This document shows, in pieces, positions 1-10,287 of a stretch of DNA of 64,000 nt. Each line of letters opens with the position of its first letter. The first letter of the stretch is position 1. The stretch is taken from the NCBI GenBank assembly GCA_022385755.1, contig MU278385.1:20976-84975 (forward strand), given 5' to 3'. The position numbers were made by a program, and so were the translations under genes. This DNA is from Trametopsis cervina (taxonomy: Eukaryota > Basidiomycota > Agaricomycetes > Polyporales > Irpicaceae). The notes under the pieces are model-generated. The model was not told the origin of the DNA. It did no database searches and worked only from the letters and a program-made list of their open reading frames with translations.

Positions 1-1017
1 ATTTATAATATCTGTTCTTAAAGTGAAATAGGAGAGGTTGTAGTTAGAGTGCATGTCAAGCACTGAACAAGTGGTCCAACCTGGACTGATACACTGTAAC
101 TAATGTTAGTACAAGTGCTCATGATATTAAGATGCTGGGAATGGTCTTGGGCCTTGAGTGGGGGTATTTTGGGGTGGGAAACACACTCCAGACATCAGCT
201 TGACCTGAATCGGAATACTCAACTGTCTAGAGATGATAAAGGGTGTTTTTGCACTGTCACATGTTTGTAAGCCTCTAGAAGCATCAATACTAATGGAATA
301 CCTTTGAAACTGATTACACATACTATATACATACCATAACAAGTTTTTAAGACCTCAGATTAGTAATATTCACACAGCTGATGCTATGGTAAAATAGTTT
401 TGTATTTGAAGAGGGGAGAAGGAGAACATGTCTATTTTGGCACAACCAACATAGATATCATCTCCATTTCTTTACAGGCACTCATAAATACATCTATACT
501 ATACTCTCCAGGTATGAGATCATCTTTATACCCCTTCTCTTTATTGATAAACCTTAATATTCATTAATTTCCCAATATGGTAGTTTACTATTCTACCATT
601 ATAGCACTATGTAGTCAGTCCTTTATTAACACTCTATTAATTGCCTTAAAGGGAAATAAAGATCTATGACTATGTAATAAGCATATTCTCAATAAGTAAC
701 AACTTTATTTGTATTGAGTAAGAAAACATATTACTATCATTTGTTATTGAGTAACCAAAGCTTAGTAGTCATTAATGATAGTATAACAAAATTATAAACA
801 AGGCTTCAAACAGACATCAAGGACCCCAGATACCCTATGATGCAGTATTATTCTGTGGTCTACCAAGCTATTATATAGGTCTTCCAGATTAGCCCAGGGC
901 AACCTACTAGAAAGTCCAAAGCACCCATCTGGTTGATCCTAAGCTGCCGTAGGTGACCCAGGCTACTAAGGGAGGGGTGCAATTAGCAGCCTCCACATAT
1001 AGACGACATGAGGGCTA
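1..1017. other. AT-rich stretch without a recognisable gene
   Basis: I see no credible coding region here. The sequence is AT-rich, the longest open frame (127-342, minus) has no recognisable motif, and its composition is like the neighbouring transposon remnants. It lies downstream of the 3' end of the decayed pogo transposase and may include that element's untranslated end, but I could not find a matching terminal repeat. Confidence 0.5.
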
Positions 1018-2142
1018 TTAGCACCTTGTCCCAGTAGCCTGATGAGTCTGTGCAGCCTCGGCTTCGCGCTTTTGCTCCTGTGCCTCCAGCTTCTTCCGAC
1101 GAGCTAAGTCTTTCTCCGCATCTTTCAATGCCTGTATCGATTCCCGCTGATGAGACTTAATAGTATGCCGAAGGGACTTGAAAAGTGTTCGTGACTGACG
1201 AAAGACCTCAGTCACCCCTTCTTTCCACTCGAGATAGGCCAGAAGGTCAAGCATTTCCGAGCCCGTCATGTGTCAAGCGTGTGTGGTATCTAGTCGGGCT
1301 TTGGGCTTTGGCCGTTTGAAGGCCTTCACGCGCAAGCGTTCATTTTCGAGATCCATCAGGATCATCTGTGCTCGATCTCGTGTAAGTTCGTCTGTAGCTA
1401 CCGCAATCAATGCTCGTAGTTCAGTAATCTCATTGAAGAGTTCAGCACGAGAAGCTGAGTGTAGTCGACGAGCAGGGACGTTGGTAAGACAATATCAAAT
1501 CGGGATAGATGGATGGATCTGCGATAAGTCATCTGTTGTTGATTCACAGCCTGAGGCAGACGTGATGGTACTGCCTGGTACGACAAGAGACGATGTAGAG
1601 GAAGATGGTGAGTTCTCGTCAATCGGGACCAAAAGAGAAGACTGCGGGGTGGAAATAGACTGTGAAGCTTGAGTAGTTGTGTTCGTGGCGGGGGCAAAAA
1701 GGGTTGGATCGATTGCGGTTCAGTTAAGGGGATAGATACCAGTCTTTGCAAATGCTGTGATAATCGTGGACATCTTGAACGCACGCTGGCGAGCATTGTA
1801 GTAATGGCGAAGGAAAGTATGTTTGTGAATAGGAACATATTGCCGTGAGGTACGCATGACTTCAGCCTTCCAGGACGAAGTGAGGGGGCCAAAAACTGCA
1901 ACATCGCAGGGCTGCAGAGCATGTGTTGTATGAGATGGCAGGCAAATCACGATGATCTTGTGAAGTTCAGCGAATCGGCAGAAGCGAAAGGTACAGTGGG
2001 AATTGTGGCCATCAAGAATAAGAAGGCGATAGCCATCAGAGGTGTTTCAGGCTGCAGAAAATTGCTCGAAGTCTTTCTCAAGCCACATCGCATCAAGCTC
2101 CTGATCTGTCCATCCGTTTTCTGATACGGATATGCTGAAAAG

Positions 2143-4486
2143 GTTACGATTCCTGAGGTACGAAGTTAGAATCGTTCCAGTACGGTCTGGCACTTTGACG
2201 TCTTGCGACATGTGACGCTTTTTGATCCCAATGCGTGGGAATTTTGTCTGAATACACTTTTATAACCATATTTAGTTACCATTTTGTATGGTTTTGATGG
2301 CATTAGTAGTAGTTATTGACCCATTACCATTTTGTGTAGTTGAGCGCTTATCTGAGACTTCAAAACTTCCTCGATTTTTACAGCCTCCCCATCCCAAATG
2401 TTCCCAGTAATGTGTATATCCACATGTAGCCATGACATTGGGCTACACTGTGGTCACCTTTATTAAGGAAACCATGCAGAATTGAAAGCAGAAGATGAGA
2501 AACACATATGCCCTTTTTGGGAAATAAGCGCCCAACTTTGATGGGCTTCAGTTTGGCTCATAAAACACTTCTAGCCAAGAGCCCCCCTCATTTGAAGTAT
2601 ATTCCATGCCTCAGTGTTGTTTTATTACCTTTCAAAACTTGCATTGTCGATGTTTTTCGAGTATTTTGAGTTTTCTGGGCTTAATAATGCAGCTACAGCA
2701 ATCCCGTGCATGGTGCGAGGATTAGATTAGATAAGCGCACACCTTCCATTTTGGGAAGTCAAACTCCCACGGTCTGTCCACACCTTTACATGTATGCCTT
2801 TCACTCAATACTCAAGCTAGAACAGCCATTTGACATCTCAGACATATGCCGAAATGTATTACATAATGTATTCTGATTTTAGCGCATTTTTCTGTATTTT
2901 ATTAAGCTCTCTATGCACCATTTTGTGTAGGTTCCAGTAAAAGAACGCATTTTGCGAAATCACATGACCGTGGGAAGGTGATATGACCACGTGAGAGGGG
3001 GCTTCTAAACCTCCCAGAATTTCGAGATTTTTCCAGATTTTTCCAGATTTTGTTGGGGGCTCTAAAGCCAATTTGAGCGAAAACACCCCAAAAGAGGCCA
3101 AACAAAAGCCAAACAAAGGCCGGTCAGTACTACAGGCCGCTCTGAGCGGACGACTGTGCGCCTAATTAAGCGCCCAACGGCCGCACCATGTGCTACATGA
3201 GCCCTAAGCCAATCAGCAGGCTGAATGTAAGCAGCTTTGACTGTCGTTTTTAAAGAAATGGTAGACGCCCAGAAACTGCATACGAAAAGCATAATAGCTG
3301 CTTATGCATTTCAAATACTGCCCCGGGCAAGGATTGAACTTCAGTCAGTAAGAAAAAGAACTCACATGGTAAATAGAAGTTGTTACTAAGTAAATAGAAG
3401 TTGTTATGGAGTAAGTAGAAGTTGTTATTGAGTAAGTAATAGTTGTTACCAAGTAAGTAGAGATTGTTATCATGTAAGTAAAAGTTGTGATCAAGTAAGT
3501 AGATATTGTTACTGGGTAAGTAGAAGCTGTTACTAAGTAAGTAATATTTGTTACTAAGTAAATAGACATTGTTATCAAGTAAGTAATAATTGCTATCAAG
3601 TAAATACAATTTGTTACAAATAAGCAAATGGTGTAAGTAACAGTTGTTACTGGGTAAGCAATGCTTACTTACCAAAATAGGCGCCCATATCCGACCACTC
3701 TAGGAGGTACCCATGGTATAGTACAATCTATTAGTATCAACACTAACAGTATGGCTTCAAAATTGAAGTCTCTAGAGCTAAAATAAACTTGCCCAAATGC
3801 GGAAATATGGCTCTCAATTTCGATGTTTTGGCAGTATTTTGCACTTTCTGAGCTCAATAATGCAGCTAGAGCAAAACTGTTTGTAGCCATGACATCAGAT
3901 TAGCTAAGCGGACGTTTTCCACATTTGGACGTAGTTTTCCCACGGTCAATAAATTGACTGTAGAGCCCCAAATAAAATCCAGAGAAATCCGGAAAAATTA
4001 CATTAAATTTTGCACAGATTATGGAGTCATTTATATATCTTCATTTGCACTTCCAGAGTCATGACACTCTTAAAATCCCATGTTTTTGCAATGTTTTACA
4101 CTTTCTGAGCTTAATAATGTAGCTACAGCAAAACTGTTTGTAGTAGTGACATCAGATTATATGAGCAAATATTTTCCACATTAGGAAAGCTTTTTCCCAG
4201 TCCTTGAATTGACTGTAAAGTCTCAAAATTTATTATAGTTTGTCAGATTTTCCTGGATTTTATATAAACAATCTTCAAAGTCCTTTATATGTCATTTTAG
4301 TGTATATATGGTCATCAACTGTTGTGTAGTCTATAGTATTATTTGATTGAAGTGTTTTCACATTGTTTGGCCCTCTATACTAGTAAAAGAAGCAGAAACA
4401 GTTGATTAATGTGTTGTATATATGTTAAGACATATATAGGTCTCAGGAATCGTAATCTGCCACTTGCTGGCCTGCTCACCCAAGTA
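2143..4486. mobile_element. copy A of a non-autonomous TIR element, inserted in the pogo transposase
   Basis: The left end at 2143 reads GTTACGATTCCTGAG and the right end at 4442 carries its inverted complement with one change, followed by a tail (TGCCACTTGCTGGCCTGCTC and on to 4486) shared with other copies. Inside are repeated modules containing GCTCAGAAAGTGCAAAA-type and GTCAATTTATTGAC-type motifs and a 21-bp minisatellite at 3350-3665. No transposase is encoded; the open frames in the minisatellite arise because its period is a multiple of three. It lacks the tRNA-like box seen in copies B, C and D. No target-site duplication was found. Confidence 0.65.
3350..3665. repeat. 21-bp minisatellite array in copy A
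   Basis: About fourteen diverged tandem units of 21 bp, each containing GTAAGT (or GTAAAT) and GTTGTTA on the plus strand. The unit length keeps frames open on the minus strand and gives a false seven-residue repeat peptide. Confidence 0.85.
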
Positions 4487-5363
4487 CATTGAGTGATTCA
4501 TCTTGTAAATATCACGTCTTTCATACCTTGCACCTGCCAGATTATCTCGGCCCTATTTTGCATTCAAACATTTGCTTTGAAATATGACAGATGGCGGAAG
4601 GGCTGTTCCGTCAGCGCATACTGTTTCTATAACTGTTACGAGTTCGCGATTTCCATCAATTACATGCTGTAGCATCTGCTGGTCTCAATCAAACAGAGGC
4701 AAAACTGGCTTTCCGACTCCCATTAGAACACCCTTCTCATCAGCGTTATATGTATTCTCTGGGGGGATATCATATGTTGTGACGACATCATCGACAATGT
4801 CATAAAACCCTTCGACATTGGTTGCATTCAAAGCCTGTGCATGGCAGGCTTCGAGCGTGGAGGTTTTCCGGATCTTGATGTCACGATGGCGTTGCAGGAA
4901 GCGGCGTGTCCAGTGTTGACCCAGCGGTTCGCCAGTGATGTCGGAAGCGTAGTTGTGGATTAGTTCTGGTGTAAGCGGTACCGCGCGTCGGCCCATCACC
5001 TGATCACAAGCCATCAGGTCAACATGAGGGCAATTTGGGGATAAGCAGTGTACGCACCTTTGTCCATTGCACGAGAACATCTTCCTCAGCAGGAGAAAGC
5101 TTTCGTTGCTTGACATGAGCAGCAGCTCAGGTCTTCTTCCCGTTGAAGCGATCATATAAGGTTGACTTGGGTACATCGAAGTCTTTCGTGGCTTGACAGA
5201 TGGAGAGCAGTGGGGCACCGCTGGCATGCTTTCCAGAAGCATGAATAGCTTTGATTGCAAGGGCTATTCTATCTTCTGCTGTCAAAGTGTCGCTGGGGAT
5301 GTTCACCGTAGGTATGTCGCTTGATACGGCTTCAAGCTGCACAGATGCGGGCTCGGAGGACAT

Positions 5364-6219
5364 AGTGAGAGAGTCCTAGATGGGGGCACGAGTAAAGAGG
5401 GCATGACCTGGAGTAAATTTGCTGTACAACTGATAAAGACGTTGCGTGAGCGATAAGAAAGCGAGAGCATGCCCTTGGCATAGCACGAGGCGGACTAAAA
5501 CTCACCTCAAGGCTGCTACAGCACTCTAGGAGCTTAATGCGGACGGTTCTGGATACCTATGAGGTCACACAGCATCACACAGTATCTCTGGTAATATCCA
5601 GTTGAACAACCGGACTGAGATTCAAGCTGCGGGGCGGGCTACAAGATACAGGAGGGTTGATGGTGCGACATGTCTATACGGTCAAATAAAATCTGTAAAA
5701 ATCGTAATAGGGCCCATTAGTGGAGCTGAATATATAAACTATAGCATAGAAGACGCACCGAAGCCAGCAGTTCACCCACATACACCTTATGCTCTACTCT
5801 TCGAAGCTTGACTTTTAGGCCCCAGTGCAGTATTCCGTGAATATAACCTGCTGTGAAACGTGCAACGATGAGCTGACAATCAAAATTTCAATGTCAATAG
5901 AAGCAGCGCACCGTTGGCTTCAAACTCGAGGTAGCGCGATAGACCTCGTGTCAGTGGTTGTGGTGTGAGATGCTGTGCTTGTCTCGACGTGCATAGCGCC
6001 CTTGGGAATTTCAGGTCGACTTCGCTGATCTGTCACTGATGGGCTGCGATCTCATTCCTTAATGTACAGATTGCTTTACAAAGCTGTATATATCATACAA
6101 GCTTCAATATACACACGCTATGATACCCCGATATCTGCTATATGACTGAGATGGTGCTGTAGGAACAAAACGTCCGAGTACTATGTCTGTCCGAGTTCCC
6201 GATAGGTCTCAGTAAAGGG
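5364..6219. other. gap upstream of the pogo transposase, no gene seen
   Basis: This is the 5' flank of the pogo transposase on the minus strand. It has no protein-like frame; the open frame at 5602-5811 has no recognisable motif. I found no terminal inverted repeat that would mark the pogo element's end. Confidence 0.4.
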
Positions 6220-6670
6220 CTCAGGAATCGTAACCTGCCACTTGCTGGCCTGCTCACCCAAGTATTTTTATATGCCTTCTTGAGATAATGTCTCAATATG
6301 AATGGTGTTCAGAATTTATTAGCACAGTACATGCTGCTTGGTAGTAGAAAGTTATTGAATCAGAGGAGGGAGGCAAACATTGGTGTTGCTCTTATATTTG
6401 TATGAGCCAATGTTGAATGCAGCTGCTTGCAACAAAAATTTGAGGATACGTTATATAGGTTGCTTGTAGATACAGAGCCCTTGATAGTTTTGAATGAGAA
6501 GGTTATAGAGTGTAATGAGTATTTGTCTATAAGCACAGATGATGGAAGAAAGGAATGTACATTGAGAGTACATGACACTCACTTTGTGTTTGAGGCTTCC
6601 ACATACCTACCATCTTCACACTTATCAACACTTGGTGAGCAGACCGGCAAGTCAGGTTACGATTCCTGAG
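6220..6670. repeat. 450-bp stretch bounded by inverted copies of the TIR element's tailed end
   Basis: The left arm (6220-6264) starts CTCAGGAATCGTAAC and runs through the CTGCCACTTGCTGGCC tail to CAAGTA. The right arm (6630-6670) is a close inverted copy of about 42 bp and is also the end of element B. The interior is AT-rich with an 80-codon open frame (6427-6669) that I do not recognise. It could be a short relative of the element or two ends left by separate insertions. Confidence 0.5.
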
Positions 6671-7289
6671 ACCTTTATACGTTTTAAGATATTTCCAACA
6701 AATCAAGCAACTGTTTCTGCTTTTTTTAAATAAAAATGATTACTTTACAGTCAATTTATAAGCTGTGGGAAAAGGACTTCCCAATGTGAAAGATGTGCGC
6801 TTATGTAATCTGATGTCATTACTACAAACAGTTTTGCTGTAGCAATATTATTAAGCTCAGAAAGTGCAAAACATTGCAAAAACATCAGATTTTAAGAGTG
6901 TCATGACTCTAGAAGCACAAATGAAGATGCATAAATGGCTCTATAGACTGTACAAAATTTAATGTGATTTTTTCGGATTTTTCTGGATTTTATTTGGGGC
7001 TCTACAGTCAATTTATTGACCGTGGGAAACTTACTTCCAAATGTGGAAAACGTCCGCTTAGCTAATGTGATGTTGCTGCTACAAACAGTTTTGCTCTAGC
7101 TGCATTATTGAGCTCAGAAAGTGCAAAATACTGCCAAAACATCGAAATTGCAAGCCATATTTCCGCATTTGGGCAAGTTTATTTCAGCCCTAGAGACTTC
7201 AATTTTTAAGCAATACTGTTAGTGTTGATAATAACAAGGTGTACTATACCATGGGGACGTTCTGGAGGGGTCAAATACGGGCGCCTAAT

Positions 7290-7495
7290 CTGGTAAGCAA
7301 GCACTACTTATTTGGTAACAACTATTACTTACTATATAACAACTCTTACTTACTCGATACCATATATTACTTACTTGGTAACAGCTTCTACTTACTTGAT
7401 AACAACTCCTACTTACTCAATACAAATAAATACTTACTCTATAACAAAATGCTACTTACCTGATAATACTCCTTACTTACTCTGCTACATACCTC
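7290..7495. repeat. 21-bp minisatellite array in copy B
   Basis: About ten 21-bp units of the type TTACTTACTTGGTAACAAC on the plus strand, so the GTAAGTA motif lies on the minus strand. The arrangement mirrors the array of copy D at 24627-24832. Confidence 0.85.
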
Positions 7496-7520
7496 ACTTG
7501 AATTGAATGTCATCTTTGCA

Positions 7521-7594
7521 TGTCACAGTAGTGTAGTGGTTAAGTGCTCTGTTTTGTCTGTGGCCAACCTGGGGTTCAAATCCTGCTGGCTGCA
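7521..7594 (+). other. tRNA-like (SINE-type) Pol III promoter region in copy B
   Basis: A 74-nt stretch carries an A-box-like TAGTGTAGTGGTTAAGTG and, at tRNA-like spacing, a near-consensus B box GGTTCAAATCC (7573-7583). The acceptor and T stems do not pair well, so this is not a working tRNA gene. It looks like a tRNA-derived head such as SINEs carry; the GTGTAGTGGTT core resembles the D arm of tRNA-Asp or tRNA-Glu. Confidence 0.6.
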
Positions 7595-8684
7595 TTTCAT
7601 GACTTATCAGGCTTATCCTGCCCACCGCGGGAGTGCTGGGAAGTCAGTGCTCCGACGGTGGGGGGCATAAGCACCCTTACAAGTGGCCGGCAGCCCTCTG
7701 TGGTCTTTGTTTGGCTTTATTTGGCACTTTTTTGAGTTGTTTTCGCTAAAATCAGCTGTAGAGCCTCCAATAAAATCGGCAAAAGTCTGGAACAATTGCC
7801 AGAAATTCTGGAATGCTTGAAAGCCCCCTCTCACATGGTCACCCCACTTTCTCACGGTCATGTGATCTCGCAAATTGCGTTCTTTTGCAAACAAATACAT
7901 AAAATGCTTCATACAGAGCCCAATAAAATGCAGGAAAATGCGCTAAAATCAGAATATATTATGTAATACATATTAGCATACAACTGAGATGTCGCTCATT
8001 CCTCATATACTATGTATTAAGTGAAGAGCATATATATAAAGGTGAAAACAGGCCGTGGGAGTTTACCTGCCCAAAATGGAAGATGTGCGCTTATCTAATC
8101 TGATCCTCTCACTGTGCACGGTATTGCTATAGCTGCATTATTAGGCTCAGAAAACACAAAATACTCGAAAAACATTAACAATGCAATCACTTATTGTTCA
8201 TAAAACAACACTGAGGCATGGAATACAGTTCAAATGAGGGGGATTCTTTGTTAGAAGTGTTTTATGAGCCAAACTGAAGCTCATCAAAGTTGGGTGCTTA
8301 GTTCTCAAAAAGGACATATGTATTTCTGATCTTCTGCTCTCAATTCTGCATGGTTTCCTTAATAAAGGTAACCACAGTGTAGCCCAATCACATGGCTACA
8401 TATGGATATACAAATTACTGGGAAACTTTGGAATGGGGAGGTTGTAAAAATTGAGGAAGTTTTGAAATCTCAAATAAACACTCAACTACACAAAATGGTA
8501 ATGGGTCAATAACTGCTACTAATGCCATCAAAAGCATACACTATGGTAACAAAGATACACTTATAAAAGTGTATTCCCATCAAAATTCCCACACTTTAGG
8601 GCAAAATCTGTCACATGTCGTAGAATCCCAATGTGCCAGATGTTACTGGAACAATTCTTTTCTTCGTACCTCAGGAATCGTAAC

Positions 8685-9205
8685 TCCAAAGAAGAGGAAA
8701 GAAGGGAAGAGGTGGACCTAGCTTTTATGTGTTTGCCTGATGGCCTCGCAGTTCCCAGTTTGGTGGCTGGTTCTTCAAGTCAGTAAGTAGCACAGCATAT
8801 GACATGGTCAGGCTGTGTAGAAATCATTTGCATTTGTTAACTGGAGAAAGGGCATGAAGAAATTTATATTTCAACAGCTTATGTTGGTGAGTCCACCTCT
8901 AATGTACATTTTACATATCTATGCAATGTCCATCAGCGCAGCTTAGTCTATGGCCATTCACTCTGCTCCTTGCCTGTAGCTTTGCACTTGGATTCCATGG
9001 ACAAGAGTATGAAGTGTCTAGATGTCACCTCCTGCCATGGTACATTCCACCAGGGCTTTTGGGGTTCATGTGGAATGTAGTAGATCAGTCCTAGTGAGCA
9101 TGATTCCTCCAACTGATAGTCTCAATAAATGAAGCTACCATAGAGCTACTAACTATTCCACAATATCACTACTATGCCCACTTCCAATGATTGCTAGAGT
9201 TGGGG
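8685..9205. other. gap between element B and a decayed fragment, no gene seen
   Basis: No protein-like frame is visible on either strand. The composition is like the surrounding transposon island. Confidence 0.4.
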
Positions 9206-9560
9206 CTATCTGTGAAGTAGATAAAAAGGTGGCTCAGGGAGCATAAGAGGGCTTACTAATTGTTCTATTTCTGTCTGTGTCACTATGTGCACTGACAGGA
9301 CTGTTTTCCCATACATCGACCAATACCTCAGGGAACACAAATGTGTTGCCTTACTGATACACATAGCTGGTGTGTCAGACCTTGACATAAGCAATGTCCA
9401 AATATGAATAAGCACTGTTGTGGTGTTTCTCATTAAACCAAAGGTTGATGTTGTCACACCCTGTGGCTATTGGTACTTTGAATATCCTTGTTCTTAGCCT
9501 TGTGCAATACTTCAGAAAGTATCTTGACCATATTGTACACTCATTGTTTACTCATTGTGA
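9206..9560 (-). pseudogene. possible decayed transposon-associated protein fragment
   Basis: On the minus strand one frame reads a protein-like stretch with MVKILSEVLHKAKNKD, then DNINLWFNEKHHNSAY, then FVFPEVLVDVWENSPV, interrupted by stops. The DNIN segment loosely recalls the fungal transposon-linked DUF6589 family, but this is a memory-based impression over a short stretch. It could also be chance similarity in AT-rich decayed DNA. Confidence 0.2.
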
Positions 9561-9714
9561 ATTTGTATGTGTTGTTGCTATTGAGGCACTTTGCACTGAG
9601 GCTCCTAAATTTGAGGTGGATCTCATTTCCTGCAGCAGCTTGTTGGAGAATTGTGAGTGCGCATATGAGCAGATTGACATTATCTGCTGCTTTAGATATT
9701 ATACTAGGGTTTAA

Positions 9715-10055
9715 TAGACTTATACTGCAGTCTGAGATGAGCAACTGTAATATAGAATTAAAGGGAGGAAGGACTACTGACCTGCAGTCTGAGATGAGCA
9801 AGTGAGAGAGTTTCAGAGGTCTCAGGCTGCAGAGTGAGCAACTGCAGGCGTTTAAACTCGGCTAACACCCAAGAAGCAAGTAGAAAACTGCTAAGTCAAA
9901 GGTACACTAGTAGAACAACCTCTAGAGGTCAAAAAGAAATAGCAGAAAATTGAGGGTGTAGACAGTTCATGGGAAGGTAGTGGAGGGATAAGGCATGAAA
10001 TGGGTCATAAAAAGTAAAATAAAATAGAGACATGTGCTTAGCCTGCAGCATTCAA
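9715..10055 (-). repeat. diverged copia LTR in minus orientation (3' LTR of the older element)
   Basis: It matches the reverse complement of the LTR at 16715-17117 over most of its length with many mismatches and is truncated at its outer end. It is followed at 10056-10110 by the expected purine-rich and coding end of a minus-strand copia element, so it is that element's 3' LTR. Confidence 0.75.
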
Positions 10056-10287
10056 TCCTCCCCTTGCATTCAGCATGTCTCTGCAGCATTAAACTCCCAG
10101 TATATTACTGCAAGCCCATGAGCTTGCGCAGATGTTCAACTTTGACACCAGCAACAGCGTTGGTGAGCAAGTCAGCAGGCACATCTGCTGTGGGGCAGTA
10201 AGCTAATTGAATGTGGTCACTCTGCACAGTTTCAGCCAGTACAGCCTCAGGTCCATGTGCCTCAAATGAGAGAACTTCTCTGGAAGA

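Larger units (their letters stand above)
1018..5363 (-). pseudogene. decayed pogo/Fot1-type transposase (HTH_psq + CENP-B HTH + DDE_1), split by an insertion
   Basis: This is a cut-and-paste transposase of the pogo/Jerky (DDE_1) family, read from 5363 down to 1018. The N-terminal part (5363-4580) shows a psq-type helix-turn-helix ending DVPKSTLYDRFNGK, then a CENP-B-type helix region (RKLSPAEEDVLVQW, then GEPLGQHWTRRFLQRHRDI) joined over a probable intron near 5055-4995, then the first catalytic Asp in NADEKGVLMGVGKP. The C-terminal part (2140-1018) has the second Asp in LLILDGHNSH, then CLPSHTTHALQPCDVAVFGP with the third Asp, then a coiled C-terminus rich in K, E and Q. In-frame stops are visible (for example after PVLPLFD and after FEQFSA), and element A (2143-4486) sits between the halves, so it cannot be active. 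Family assignment is firm; exact element ends were not found. Confidence 0.8.
6630..8684. mobile_element. copy B of the non-autonomous TIR element
   Basis: The left end carries the tail and GTTACGATTCCTGAG (6656-6670), and the right end carries its inverted complement (8670-8684). It holds two of the internal modules, a 21-bp minisatellite (about 7290-7495) and a tRNA-like A-box/B-box region. From about 6745 to 8684 it is, by eye, nearly identical to copy D in the opposite orientation (position x pairs with 32122 minus x). No transposase frame is present. Confidence 0.75.

Noticed and set aside
3350..3665. Possible CRISPR-like array
   Set aside because: The units are contiguous with no unique spacers, and the host is a eukaryote; it is a minisatellite.
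3250..3675. Long minus-strand frames with a seven-residue Asn/Tyr/Leu repeat, also at 7239-7506, 19862-20233, 20468-20735 and 24616-24883
   Set aside because: They are by-products of the 21-bp minisatellite, whose period keeps frames open; overlapping frames are equally open and no start or domain is convincing.
2143..4486. Helitron identity for the four-copy element
   Set aside because: There are matching inverted 15-bp ends, no 5' TC and 3' CTRR ends, and no Rep/helicase relative in the window.
7521..7594. Functional tRNA gene
   Set aside because: The B box is good but acceptor and T stems do not pair and no anticodon arm closes properly; it is a tRNA-derived remnant repeated in each element copy.
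7613..7912. 99-codon frame beginning MKHFMYLFAKE, repeated in copies B, C and D
   Set aside because: It lies across the tRNA-like region and modules of the repeated element, has low-complexity composition and no recognisable domain; repetition follows from element copying.
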